A DNA stretch of 64,000 bases from Idiomarina xiamenensis 10-D-4 (lineage in GTDB: Bacteria > Pseudomonadota > Gammaproteobacteria > Enterobacterales > Alteromonadaceae): assembly GCF_000299895.1 (NCBI RefSeq), contig NZ_AMRG01000005.1:124001-188000 (forward strand), read 5' to 3'. A program made the position numbers and the translations under genes. The notes under the pieces are model-generated. The model was not told the origin of the DNA. It made no database searches and worked only from the letters and a program-made list of their open reading frames with translations. Of this stretch, positions 8,079-16,887 are shown piece after piece; position 1 is the first letter of the stretch; every line of letters starts with the position of its first letter.

Positions 8079-10199
8079 ATGTATAAAAATCTTATCACAC
8101 TGTCTGTGTTAAGCCTGTCGTTCAGTTCGTGGGCTAATGACGTTAACAGCGTCAAAGCTGACGATGCTGCTATGGAAGTCATCGAAGTCACCGCCGATTT
8201 TCGCACACGTTCAATTGATGCGACGCCAGCCAGCGTTAGCGCCTTATCCAAAGCCGACATTGAACGTCGCTCGGCTAGCTATTTGGACGAGATGCTTAAT
8301 GCTGCCGCCAATGTCAATTTTGCCGGTGGTGCCTCACGCGGACGCTTTATTCAAATTCGCGGTATTGGCGAACGTAGCCAATTTGTTGACCCTATCAATC
8401 CATCGGTGGGACTGATTATCGATGGGATTAATTACAGCGGTCTGGGCGCTGCTGCCACCTTGTTCGATATCGGTCAGGTCGAGCTATTTCGTGGGCCGCA
8501 AAGCGGTCGTTTTGGTGCCGATGCAATGGCCGGTATGATCGTTATGAACAGTGTCGCGCCAAGCGATGATGTGCGCGGTCAATGGCTATTTGATATCGGT
8601 AATTATAATAAGCGTATGGCTGGCTTTGCCGTAGGTGGTGATTTAGCCGCGCTGGGCCGTGGTCGAGTGTCGCTAAGCCAGTTAAATAGCGATGGCTTTA
8701 CCTATAACGACTATTTACAGACCGACGATACCGAGTCACGCGACGAAATGACCGTCAAGCTGGCGCTTGATAGCGACCTTGGTCAACATTGGCAGTTACA
8801 AAGCCGGTATCACCATATTGATGTTAATAACGGTTACGATGCCTTTTCACTAGAAAACAATCGTCATACGTTGTCAGACGAACCGGGCTATGACCGTTTG
8901 CAAAGTGATGCGCTACGGTTGCAGTTAAACTACACCGGCTGGCAGCACAGTCGTATTGAATTATCATCCACCTGGCTGCAAGCCGATACCGCTTATGCTT
9001 TTGACGAAGACTGGACCTATGTCGGTATTGCGCCGGGCTGGGAGTATTCATCATTCGATGCTTATGAGCGTGATCGTGACGATGCCACTTTTGAGCTACG
9101 TTGGTTATCACAACAGCCCATAGAACTGTTCGGTATTCCGTCAGACTGGGTCATCGGCGTTTATCATTACCGCCGTGATGTCGATTTATTGCGTGATTAT
9201 TTTAACTATGACCGTGATGAAGCCACCATTTTCACCAGCGATTATCAATCTCGCAGTTCTGCTATCTATGCCGAATGGCAACAGCATTGGCGCGATGATT
9301 TAACGGTGACTTGGGGCATCCGTGGTGAGCGTTACGATAACGACTACATCGACAGCAATGCGGTTATTGCTAATCCCAGCGATACCATGTGGGGAGGACG
9401 CCTCAGTGTGAATTATCAAGTGCGTCCGCAAACCTACATCTATACCACGTTAGCACGCGGTTATAAAAATGGTGGGGTCAATGGCGAGGCGCTCGGACGA
9501 GCAAAAGACCAGGCGTTAACCGAATTAGAAGACTATTTATTAGCACGCGCAACCTTTAAGCCAGAACTGCTATGGAACGCCGAATTTGGCGTCAAAGGAC
9601 GTTCCGAAGATCAGCGCTTAACGGTGCGTGTTAGCAGTTTTTACAGTTGGCGTGACGACGTTCAGTTAAAAAGCTGGGTAAACCGCGAGCAAAGCTTTGT
9701 CGGTTACATCGAAAACGCCGCCAGCGGCGATAATTATGGGCTTGAGGCCGAAGTTGGTTATCAAGTTAGCGACAATTGGCGGTTATTTGCCAGCGCGGGC
9801 TGGTTACAAACTAAAATTGATGGCTTTGTTACCGAAGATGGCGTTGATATGAGTGGTCGCGACCAAGCTCAGGCACCCAATTATCAGTTTAACCTAGGCA
9901 GCGATTATTGGTTTAACGAGGCTTGGCAATTACAGTTAGAAGTCGATGGTAAAGACGGTTTTTACTTTAGCGACTCGCATAATCAAAAAGCCGACAGCAT
10001 GCTGTTACTGCACGCGCGTATCAATTATCACATCGGCGATTGGACGTTGACGGCTTATGGGCGCAATTTAACCGATGAAGATTACGCCATCCGAGGTTTC
10101 TATTTTGGCAACGACCCACGCGATGAGTACGTCACCGAAACCTACAAGCAGTACGGTGAACCGCGGCGTTTTGGTATTAGCGCTAGCTACCAGTTTTAA
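8079..10199 (+). CDS. TonB-dependent outer-membrane receptor, probable thiamine or precursor uptake
   Basis: A 706-residue TonB-dependent receptor. It has a signal peptide (cleavage likely after SSWA, residue 19), a TonB box around MEVIEVT (32-38), a plug domain with FIQIRGIGERSQF and VELFRGPQSGRFGADAMAG, then a 22-strand barrel ending in the aromatic terminus ISASYQF. The receptor imports a scarce substrate across the outer membrane using ExbBD-TonB energy. A TPP riboswitch in its leader and thiamine genes directly downstream make thiamine, its phosphates or a pyrimidine precursor the likely substrate; this is inference from context. AAGGA lies 7 bp before the ATG, and the next gene starts 11 bp after the stop. 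Confidence 0.88.
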   Translation: MYKNLITLSVLSLSFSSWANDVNSVKADDAAMEVIEVTADFRTRSIDATPASVSALSKADIERRSASYLDEMLNAAANVNFAGGASRGRFIQIRGIGERSQFVDPINPSVGLIIDGINYSGLGAAATLFDIGQVELFRGPQSGRFGADAMAGMIVMNSVAPSDDVRGQWLFDIGNYNKRMAGFAVGGDLAALGRGRVSLSQLNSDGFTYNDYLQTDDTESRDEMTVKLALDSDLGQHWQLQSRYHHIDVNNGYDAFSLENNRHTLSDEPGYDRLQSDALRLQLNYTGWQHSRIELSSTWLQADTAYAFDEDWTYVGIAPGWEYSSFDAYERDRDDATFELRWLSQQPIELFGIPSDWVIGVYHYRRDVDLLRDYFNYDRDEATIFTSDYQSRSSAIYAEWQQHWRDDLTVTWGIRGERYDNDYIDSNAVIANPSDTMWGGRLSVNYQVRPQTYIYTTLARGYKNGGVNGEALGRAKDQALTELEDYLLARATFKPELLWNAEFGVKGRSEDQRLTVRVSSFYSWRDDVQLKSWVNREQSFVGYIENAASGDNYGLEAEVGYQVSDNWRLFASAGWLQTKIDGFVTEDGVDMSGRDQAQAPNYQFNLGSDYWFNEAWQLQLEVDGKDGFYFSDSHNQKADSMLLLHARINYHIGDWTLTAYGRNLTDEDYAIRGFYFGNDPRDEYVTETYKQYGEPRRFGISASYQF

Positions 10200-10210
10200 G
10201 GAGTCAGATA

Positions 10211-10468
10211 ATGCAATTATCCGCAGAACTATCGTTGTACCCATTGGCGGCTGAAGAGTTCCGGCCGGTTATTCAAGATTTTATCGATAGGTTGAATCAG
10301 CACTCTGGTATCGAGGTTCACACCAACACCATGAGCACCCAAGTATTCGGTGAATTTGACACCGTCATGAGTGTCTTGCAACAAGAGCTGAAAATCACTT
10401 ATCAACAGCTGCCAAGCCAAGTGTTGGTGTGTAAATTCATCAATAATGACTTGCGTCCGGCGCAGTGA
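10211..10468 (+). CDS. Small thiamine-binding-type protein (MTH1187/YkoF fold)
   Basis: An 85-residue soluble protein with no signal peptide, so probably cytoplasmic. The pattern (AELSLYPL..., a helix FRPVIQDFIDRLN, VHTNTMSTQVFGEFDTVM, a second helix and a C-terminal strand) fits the ferredoxin-like MTH1187/YkoF family. Bacillus YkoF binds thiamine and its pyrimidine moiety; that activity is not proven for this protein. It lies between the receptor and the PnuT-type permease under the TPP riboswitch. Its TGA overlaps the next ATG (TGATG), indicating translational coupling. A role as intracellular thiamine binder or sensor is inferred. Confidence 0.75.
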   Translation: MQLSAELSLYPLAAEEFRPVIQDFIDRLNQHSGIEVHTNTMSTQVFGEFDTVMSVLQQELKITYQQLPSQVLVCKFINNDLRPAQ

Positions 10469-11091
10469 TGGAAGGCTTGTTTGAAGCATTGGCGCTGACT
10501 TCCTATTGGGAGCTCAGCGCACTCTTGTTGGCGCTGGCTTACTTAGTGTTGGCGGCTCATCAAAGTCAGTGGTGTTGGTTAATGGCCGCTGTCAGTTGTA
10601 GCATTTATACCGTGCTATTTTGGCACAGTAAGCTGTATATGGAGTCGTTCTTGCAGCTTTGCTATATCCTCTTGGCGGGCTATGGCTGGTGGCAGTGGCA
10701 ATATCAGGTGCAGCAAGCGGCGTCGCAGGTGAGTCCGCAGGGTGCCCGTTATAGCTGGCGCTGGCACTGGCCAAAGCTGCTCGTTGTGGCGGCGATAGCC
10801 TGTGTTTGCGCGTTACTGTTGGCGCACTACACCGATGCCGAACAGCCTTGGCTAGATAGCTTTACCACCTGCTATAGCTTGTTTGCCACTTACTTGGTGG
10901 CGCAAAAAGCTCGCGAAACTTGGTGGTATTGGTTAGTGATAGACGCCGTTTACGTCTACCTTTATGCTGTTAAAGGATTCACGGCAACAGCCTTGTTGTT
11001 TGTGCTTTACTTATTACTGGTGCTATACGCCATGTGGCGTTGGCGGCAGGATTCAGCCTTAGGTAGCTCGGTATGCTCGGAGAATGGTTAA
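10468..11091 (+). CDS. pnuT: PnuT-type thiamine transporter (PnuC family)
   Basis: A 207-residue integral membrane protein with about seven hydrophobic segments. It carries PnuC-family features: WQLxA-like tryptophans early, SIYTVLFWHSKLYMESFLQ, YGWWQWQYQ, and late WWYWLVIDAVYVYLY. PnuC homologues are facilitators for vitamins, and the PnuT branch, found with TPP riboswitches and thiamine kinase, carries thiamine. The protein would let thiamine diffuse inward, to be trapped by phosphorylation. The start is the ATG overlapping the previous stop. The 3' end overlaps the kinase gene by 19 bp, so the four genes appear tightly coupled. Confidence 0.87.
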   Translation: MEGLFEALALTSYWELSALLLALAYLVLAAHQSQWCWLMAAVSCSIYTVLFWHSKLYMESFLQLCYILLAGYGWWQWQYQVQQAASQVSPQGARYSWRWHWPKLLVVAAIACVCALLLAHYTDAEQPWLDSFTTCYSLFATYLVAQKARETWWYWLVIDAVYVYLYAVKGFTATALLFVLYLLLVLYAMWRWRQDSALGSSVCSENG

Positions 11092-11852
11092 AACACTTGC
11101 CGATTAAAGGCCCTTGGCAGGTTGAACCGGCCTTGTCAGGGGTTTCTAATCAAGTTTACGTGATCAGCAATGGTCAACAGCGTTATGTATTAAAGCGCTT
11201 TTGTCACGATCACCCTTATGGTCTGGATCGCCAGCAAGAAGTGCAGTTGCAGCAGCAGTTGGCGCAGCAAGGTTTAGCGGCTGAAGTGATTCATTATGAT
11301 GCTGAGCGCGGCTTGTTGCTGCAGCAATTTGTGCCAGCACCAGCGCTGGCACAAACCAAGATGACTGAAGTCGAGCGAGTACGTATTGTGGCTGAAAACC
11401 TGGCTCACATTCATCGTATTCAAGTCAACTTAGCGAGCTGGTCGCTACGCCAGCGTGTCGATAGTTATTTGCAGTCGTTGGCACAGTTTGATGCCGCTAC
11501 CGCCGCTAATTTTCGACGCCGTTTGCGCGACTACCGAGAGTTATTAGATAGCTGGGGCGCGCACCCCGTGTTTTGCCACAATGACTTGGCCTACCAACAT
11601 ATTTTGCTGACGCAACCGAATAATTGCGTGCTCGATTGGGAATATGCTGGCTATGGTGAACGTTTATTCGATATCGCCAGTACTATAGTTGTCAATCGCT
11701 TATCGGCCGCGAGTAGTTTGTCGCTGGTGCATGCTTACGAAGGTATTAGTGGGCAAAATATCGATTGGCAGCGCTTACAATGCTGGATAGCGCTGGTGAA
11801 GCAAGTCAATCAACTCTGGTTTGAGCTACACCATAAGCTTCAGCAGACCTAA
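11073..11852 (+). CDS. Phosphotransferase of the APH/ThiK type, probable thiamine kinase
   Basis: A 259-residue kinase-like protein. It has an N-lobe lysine in YVLKRF (K41), the catalytic segment CHNDLAYQHIL (168-178, with H169 and D171), and the metal-binding LDWEYAGYGERLFDIA (187-202). The LDWEYAG block resembles ThiK and choline-kinase-like enzymes, and the position after pnuT supports thiamine to thiamine phosphate conversion. In the usual HxDxxxxN motif the final Asn binds metal; here residue 176 is His. The protein may still be active with altered metal geometry, or weak. Homologues could also phosphorylate other small alcohols. It overlaps pnuT by 19 bp. Confidence 0.78.
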   Translation: MLGEWLKHLPIKGPWQVEPALSGVSNQVYVISNGQQRYVLKRFCHDHPYGLDRQQEVQLQQQLAQQGLAAEVIHYDAERGLLLQQFVPAPALAQTKMTEVERVRIVAENLAHIHRIQVNLASWSLRQRVDSYLQSLAQFDAATAANFRRRLRDYRELLDSWGAHPVFCHNDLAYQHILLTQPNNCVLDWEYAGYGERLFDIASTIVVNRLSAASSLSLVHAYEGISGQNIDWQRLQCWIALVKQVNQLWFELHHKLQQT

Positions 11853-11887
11853 TTTCCGCCGCCACCACACCTGTAGAGGCTCTCGCT

Positions 11888-13216
11888 ATGTCTGACGATA
11901 AGGCGTTGCAGGATAAGCTATACCAGTATTTAGCCGAAGACGAAGATGCCCGTGTCTGTAAAGATATTCCCGAACAAGCCTGCAACGAACAGCCGCGCGC
12001 CTTTGTTTTAACCTTATTATCACTGACCCTAACGAAATTGGGCGATAGCTTAATTAGTGCACGCTTAGTTTTACCATGGATGCTCTCCAGTTTAGGCGCG
12101 CCGGCAGTATTCATCAGCGCACTGGTACCGTTACGTGAGTCGCTGGCGCTGTTACCGCAACTAGTGGTGGCGCAACAATTACGACAACAGCCTGTTCGCA
12201 AATGGTTTTGGGTCGCCGGTAGTTTAGGTCAAGCGGTCATGCTGTTGGCTATGGCCTTTGCGTTAGCTTGGCTAAGTGGCGACAGTTTAGGTTGGACAGT
12301 GGTGCTGTTGTTGGCCGGTTTTAGTATAGCGCGCGGGGTTTGTTCGGTGGCCGCGAAAGATGTCACAGGAAAAACCATTGCTAAATCGCGACGCGGTCGC
12401 TTGAGCGGGGTGGCTGCATCGATAGCGGGCTTACTCAGCGTGTTAACGGCGCTGTTGATCATGCTGAGTCCAGCGTTGACCGCACAGCGTTGGTTATTTG
12501 TACTGATTGTTCTTGTGGCGGCGTGTTTGTGGATGATGGCTGCCATGACTTATGCCGCGATCCCCGAAGTCAAAGGTGCTACAGAGGGTGGTGGCAATGC
12601 CCTCAGTGAGGCCGTCAAATCGATGCGCTTGGTTATCAGTAACAAACGTTTTGGTGGCTTCGTATTGATTCGCGCATTGTTGGTCAGCACCGCCTTCGCC
12701 ATTCCTTACTTGGTGGTATTAGTACAGCGTGAAGGTGCCGCAAGTATTACCAGTCTAGGTGGTTTGATGCTCGCTAGTGGTTTAGCTGGGTTGTTGGCGG
12801 GCCGTTTTTGGGGGCGATGGTCAGACGTCGCTAGCCATCAGGTGATGGCCGCAGCGGCAGGCTTATCGGTATTGACCATGCTGCTGGCGTTAGCGGCTTA
12901 CTATTGGGCAACGGATTGGTTGGCATCGGCGGTTTTTGCCGGCTTGCTAATGTTTCTTTCGGCGGTAGCTCATCATGGCGCGCGAGTAGGACGTAAAACT
13001 TATTTAATTGATATGGCTACGCAAGACAATCGCGCGCAACTGACTGCGGTATCCAATACCTTAATGGGGATCGTATTATTGCTCGGTCTGTTGCTGGGAT
13101 GGTTAGACAGTGCGTTGGGTGTGACAGCGGTACTTTGGTTATTGATCGGGGTCGGTGGGTTAGCCACGCTGGGAGCACTAAAACTGGCAAGTGTGAGTGC
13201 TAAAACGTCATCCTGA
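11888..13216 (+). CDS. Major facilitator superfamily transporter
   Basis: A 442-residue protein with an unusually long, charged N-terminal extension of about 35 residues, then about 12 transmembrane helices. The cytoplasmic loop between helices 2 and 3 is recognisable (AQQLRQQPVRKWFW), and GRFWGRWSD marks the second half repeat. The substrate is unknown. It starts 35 bp after the thiamine kinase with no terminator between, so it may be read from the same riboswitch-controlled transcript. That would suggest, but not prove, a link to thiamine or precursor traffic. Paired hairpins follow the stop. Confidence 0.75.
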   Translation: MSDDKALQDKLYQYLAEDEDARVCKDIPEQACNEQPRAFVLTLLSLTLTKLGDSLISARLVLPWMLSSLGAPAVFISALVPLRESLALLPQLVVAQQLRQQPVRKWFWVAGSLGQAVMLLAMAFALAWLSGDSLGWTVVLLLAGFSIARGVCSVAAKDVTGKTIAKSRRGRLSGVAASIAGLLSVLTALLIMLSPALTAQRWLFVLIVLVAACLWMMAAMTYAAIPEVKGATEGGGNALSEAVKSMRLVISNKRFGGFVLIRALLVSTAFAIPYLVVLVQREGAASITSLGGLMLASGLAGLLAGRFWGRWSDVASHQVMAAAAGLSVLTMLLALAAYYWATDWLASAVFAGLLMFLSAVAHHGARVGRKTYLIDMATQDNRAQLTAVSNTLMGIVLLLGLLLGWLDSALGVTAVLWLLIGVGGLATLGALKLASVSAKTSS

Positions 13217-13235
13217 ACGGACTTGATGGAAGTAA

Positions 13236-13279
13236 GCCAGCGGTTGCGGCACCGCTGGCGACAAATCGATAGCGATTTT
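13236..13279. terminator. Twin hairpins between convergent genes, probable bidirectional terminator
   Basis: A perfect 9-bp stem, GCCAGCGGT (13236-13244) with ACCGCTGGC (13251-13259), is followed by AAATCG (13263-13268) with CGATTT (13273-13278). They sit in the gap between the convergent MFS gene and the DUF3185 gene. T runs are short, so efficiency as intrinsic terminators is uncertain. Confidence 0.5.
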
Positions 13280-13284
13280 AATGC

Positions 13285-13485
13285 TTACTTACCACCGCGA
13301 ACTAAGCCGTAAAGGCCAACTACCACGGCAATCGCGCCACCGACTAAGAACCAGATAGAGTTATCGGTGGGTTCACCAGTAACCGCTTGAGAAACTTCTG
13401 AAGCCGCAGATTGCGACGCTTCATAGCCGAAATACAGCAGAATCGCTCCGGCAACGATCAGCGCAAGTCCAATGATTTTACCCAT
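13285..13485 (-). CDS. Small two-helix membrane protein, DUF3185 family
   Basis: 66 residues counting from the ATG that has AAGGAG 7 bp upstream; an upstream in-frame codon would add 13 residues but lacks a site. It has a hydrophobic N-terminal helix (IIGLALIVAGAILLYFG), a polar connector rich in Ser/Glu, and a second helix with FLVGGAIAVVVGLYGL, ending in RGGK. This matches the DUF3185 pattern of small inner-membrane proteins with no known function. It is monocistronic and convergent with the MFS gene. Confidence 0.75.
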   Translation of the reverse strand: MGKIIGLALIVAGAILLYFGYEASQSAASEVSQAVTGEPTDNSIWFLVGGAIAVVVGLYGLVRGGK

Positions 13486-13705
13486 AACAACACTCCTTTT
13501 TGTTGACTGTTTTATCCACTTCACTATTCACATTAACAACTAGTACGACTAATCGCCAGAAAAAGTTCTAATTGATTTAACTTATGTCATATTTCTATGC
13601 GGTACAAAACAAGCTACTTGTTAATAGACGTGATTATTTGACGTTACGCCGCATTTTCTTGCTTAAGAATTTACTAAAAAATAACAAGTAACAGGGAGCT
13701 TAGCG

Positions 13706-16168
13706 ATGCCAAAACGCTTTCCACTCAAACTTTTGGGCTTATCGATAGGCTTGGCTTGCTCTTTTGCGCAAGCGCAGCAAGCGACTAGCAATGACGATGA
13801 GCAAATTAAAAACATCGAACGCATTGTCACACTGGGGTCTCGCGTCAACGGCCGTACGGCGACTGAGTCGGCGGCACCGGTCGATATTATTTCTGGTGAA
13901 CAGTTGCTCGCTACTGGGGCCACAGAGCTGGGTAAAGCGTTGCAAATGACGGCACCGTCTTTCAATTTTTCTGCGACCACGGTCTCGGATGGGTCCGACA
14001 TTATCCGCCCGGCGACTCTGCGCGGCTTGGGGCCAGACCAAGTGTTGGTACTCGTCAACGGCAAGCGTCGCCATCAGCAAGCACTCGTTAACGTGCAGGA
14101 GACTATTGGTAAAGGTTCGGCTGGCTATGACATTAACGCTATTCCGATGACTGCCGTGGAACGTGTGGAAATTCTACGCGAGGGTGCTGCCGCTCAGTAC
14201 GGCTCTGATGCGATAGCAGGCGTGATCAATATTACCTTAAAAAACGGTGACGGCGGTCTGTTGTCGGCTGAAACCGGACAAACCTATGAGGGTGATGGTG
14301 AAGTCGTTAAGCTTGGCTTGAACATCGGAAAAAGCTTTTCGCGAGGATACATTAACGCTACCTTAGAGTATCGTGACCGCGGCATGACCAATCGCGCGGC
14401 GCCGGCTTCCTTAGAAGCCACCGGCGGTGAATTAATTGGCAACTGGTTAGATGAAAACGGCGACCCAGTCGTACGCTTACACTTAGGTGATGCCGATTCA
14501 GAAAACTATTACGCTTGGTTTAACGCGGGCTATCAGCTCACCGATGCCACCGAGCTGTACAGTTTTGGCGGTATTTCACGGCGTGATGGTAAATCTGCTG
14601 GCTTTTTCCGCGGTACCGGCCATCCGCGCACGATAGAAGCGTTATACCCTAATGGCTTTTTACCGCAGTTAGAAACCACCACCGATGATGATTCCATAGC
14701 GCTCGGGATCCGTGGCGATTTACCTAACGCTTGGTTGTGGGACGCCAGTGTCGTGTACGGGCGTAACAATTTTGGTTTTAATTCGTCTAATTCGGCCAAC
14801 GTCAGTTGGTACTACGAACCTGATGGCAACGGCGGCATTTATGCTGAAACACCGACATCGGCGTTTGATGGTGAGTTAGTTTTTGAGCAAACCACGTTTA
14901 ACTTAGATTTTAGCGGCACCATTGATATCGGCAAAGAGCTACTGTACGTAGCAACCGGTATTGAGTATCGTCGCGATGGTTATACCATCAATCCGGGCGA
15001 CCCGGTGTCGTGGTCTTATGGCCGCACTAACGATCCCGATATCGTCATCACTACCCCTTATGACACCGTTGCCGAGCCTGGCATTCAAGGATTCCCAGGG
15101 TTTAGTCCAGAGCAGGCGGTAGACGAAACCCGTGATAGCTACGGCATATACATTGATGCTGAATATTATCTGACGACGGATTGGTTGTTGACCGGTGCCT
15201 TGCGTTACGAAGACTATGATATTGCTGGCGATAATATTTCGGGCAAGTTATCAACGCGTTATGACATTAATGAACAGTTTTCATTGCGCGCCACGGCGTC
15301 GACCGGGTTCCGCGCTCCCGGTGTTCAGCAGATGTATTACAGTCAGGTGCTAACCAATATTGTCGATGGCACCTTGGTGCAAACCGGCACCGTTGCTAAT
15401 AACTCAGAGATCGCCGCGCAGTTTGGTATCGACCAGTTAGAAGAGGAAACCTCGCAAAGCCTCAGTGTTGGTTTGGTGACACGTTTTGATAGTGGCTTTG
15501 ATTTAACCATTGATGCTTATCAGATCAACATCGATGACCGTATCGTAATTTCCGAGCCGCTAACGGCCGACATCGGCCCGGTATTCGCCGATATCTTAGC
15601 GGAAAATAATCTCGGTGCGGTCCAGTTTTTCACTAACTCGGTCGACACCAAGACTCGTGGCGTCGATATTATTGGCTCTTATCCAACGCCGTTTGCCGGA
15701 GGTGAATTGGCCTTAACCGCGGCGCTGAGTTTCATTGATACCGAGGTCGAGCAGATCAACTCGGTGTCTTCGCTAATACCTGCCGACGCCATTTTTAATG
15801 ACACCCAGGTTATGCGGTTAGAAAAGGGGCAACCCGGTGAAAAAGCGACACTGAGTGCGAATTGGGATAAACAGCAATGGCATGTCAATTTAGCCTTCAA
15901 TTACTTTGGTGAGGTCAGTGGTAAAGCCTTTACCGGAATTGAGCATACTTGGGGTTCAAAATGGATAACCGATGTCTCGCTAGGCTACGATGTCACCGAT
16001 AACTTTACCCTGATGGTGGGCGCTAATAACTTATTTGATGAGTACCCTGATAAGTGGGGGGATGCCGGTATTCCGTTTTCACAAGCTGGTTTTGAGTATG
16101 GCTGGGAAACTTTCCCATTTGGTATCAATGGCGGTTATTACTACTTAAGAGCGGATTATCGTTTTTAA
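13706..16168 (+). CDS. TonB-dependent outer-membrane receptor, substrate unknown
   Basis: 820 residues with a signal peptide (cleavage likely after AQA, residue 23). A TonB-box-like IERIVTLG lies near residues 37-44, then the plug with TLRGLGPDQVLVLVNGKRRH and a long barrel. The C-terminus is aromatic (YYYLRADYRF). It belongs to the large receptor group with VLVNGKRRH plugs that is expanded in Idiomarina, Alteromonas and Xanthomonas-type bacteria and often takes up oligosaccharides, peptides or other nutrients. No inner-membrane transporter, enzyme or regulator is adjacent, so the substrate cannot be guessed. GGGAG precedes the ATG. A bidirectional terminator closes the gene. Confidence 0.88.
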   Translation: MPKRFPLKLLGLSIGLACSFAQAQQATSNDDEQIKNIERIVTLGSRVNGRTATESAAPVDIISGEQLLATGATELGKALQMTAPSFNFSATTVSDGSDIIRPATLRGLGPDQVLVLVNGKRRHQQALVNVQETIGKGSAGYDINAIPMTAVERVEILREGAAAQYGSDAIAGVINITLKNGDGGLLSAETGQTYEGDGEVVKLGLNIGKSFSRGYINATLEYRDRGMTNRAAPASLEATGGELIGNWLDENGDPVVRLHLGDADSENYYAWFNAGYQLTDATELYSFGGISRRDGKSAGFFRGTGHPRTIEALYPNGFLPQLETTTDDDSIALGIRGDLPNAWLWDASVVYGRNNFGFNSSNSANVSWYYEPDGNGGIYAETPTSAFDGELVFEQTTFNLDFSGTIDIGKELLYVATGIEYRRDGYTINPGDPVSWSYGRTNDPDIVITTPYDTVAEPGIQGFPGFSPEQAVDETRDSYGIYIDAEYYLTTDWLLTGALRYEDYDIAGDNISGKLSTRYDINEQFSLRATASTGFRAPGVQQMYYSQVLTNIVDGTLVQTGTVANNSEIAAQFGIDQLEEETSQSLSVGLVTRFDSGFDLTIDAYQINIDDRIVISEPLTADIGPVFADILAENNLGAVQFFTNSVDTKTRGVDIIGSYPTPFAGGELALTAALSFIDTEVEQINSVSSLIPADAIFNDTQVMRLEKGQPGEKATLSANWDKQQWHVNLAFNYFGEVSGKAFTGIEHTWGSKWITDVSLGYDVTDNFTLMVGANNLFDEYPDKWGDAGIPFSQAGFEYGWETFPFGINGGYYYLRADYRF

Positions 16169-16193
16169 TTGGGTTAATTCGCCGTTTTTATAT

Positions 16194-16223
16194 AAAAAAG
16201 CCTCGCGATTGCGAGGCTTTTTT
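16194..16223. terminator. Bidirectional terminator between the TonB receptor and dps
   Basis: AAAAAAGCCTCGC and GCGAGGCTTTTTT form a perfect stem with a 4-base loop (16207-16210). A and T runs on both sides let it act for the convergent receptor and dps transcripts. Confidence 0.92.
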
Positions 16224-16265
16224 GTCAGGACTTGCGTTTAGGTGTTTTAACCGACTATTCGCCTG

Positions 16266-16742
16266 CTATTCACCTAAATAAGAGGTCAACATCCAAGCAG
16301 TTTTTTCTTGCTCTTTAATGTAGTCACTCATTAATGCGGCAGTACCTTCGTCACCCACTTCATTGGCTAAGTCCAAAATTTCACGTTGCTTAGCAATGGT
16401 GGTTTTGTAGCTCTGCGCAATATGTTTCACACAAGCGCGGCCTTCATGCACATCTTTGGCTTCGTCGATTTCGCTGTTGTCGATGTAAGTCGAGTAAGCA
16501 TGCTGCGGGCGTTGACCCAAGGTCAGGATACGCTCAGCGATTTCGTCGATTTTGGTCAATAGGTCGTTGTATGTTTCTTCAAACTTTTCGTGTAATTGAA
16601 AAAACTGTTCACCTTTGATGTTCCAATGGAAGCCGCGTACATTCATATAAAAGATCTGATAGCTAGACAGTAACTTATTCAGTTTACCGGCAAGCTGTTC
16701 GGTACCTTTCTGGTCTAATCCGATGACGTTAAGTTGTTTCAT
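16266..16742 (-). CDS. dps: Dps family DNA-protecting ferritin-like protein
   Basis: 158 residues, typical for Dps. The inter-subunit ferroxidase ligands are present with exact family spacing: H39, H51, D66 and E70, in the context VRGFHWNIKG...LHEKFEE...KIDEIAERI. Dps dodecamers oxidise Fe(II) with hydrogen peroxide, store iron and shield DNA in starvation and oxidative stress. The N-terminus is short with few lysines, so strong DNA binding by an N-tail is doubtful and the protein may act mainly as a mini-ferritin. AAAGGAG lies 8 bp before the ATG. An extended inverted repeat at 16824-16851 lies upstream and may be an operator. Confidence 0.93.
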   Translation of the reverse strand: MKQLNVIGLDQKGTEQLAGKLNKLLSSYQIFYMNVRGFHWNIKGEQFFQLHEKFEETYNDLLTKIDEIAERILTLGQRPQHAYSTYIDNSEIDEAKDVHEGRACVKHIAQSYKTTIAKQREILDLANEVGDEGTAALMSDYIKEQEKTAWMLTSYLGE

Positions 16743-16823
16743 AACATTCTCCTTTCCAATGAGACTGAATCGTTATCTGCTAACTAATTTAGCGGAAATC
16801 AGAGCAAATGAAAAATGTTCAAT

Positions 16824-16851
16824 AACGATTATCCTAATAGATAATATCGTT
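16824..16851. promoter_or_regulatory. AT-rich inverted repeat upstream of dps
   Basis: ATTATC (16828-16833) and GATAAT (16840-16845) are exact inverted arms with a 6-base spacer. Outer arms AACGAT (16824-16829) and ATCGTT (16846-16851) extend the symmetry, offset by one base. The element is 82-109 bp before the dps ATG and just after the trhO stop. The GATAAT/ATTATC arms resemble halves of Fur-type sites, and OxyR also controls dps in relatives. Which regulator binds, if any, is unknown. Confidence 0.4.
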
Positions 16852-16887
16852 TACAACACGAACCTTCCCTAGATTATTTGAATACCG

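Noticed and set aside
13706-16168. Second TonB receptor as part of thiamine uptake
   Set aside because: It has its own upstream region without a THI box, and an oppositely oriented gene and hairpins separate it from the thiamine genes.
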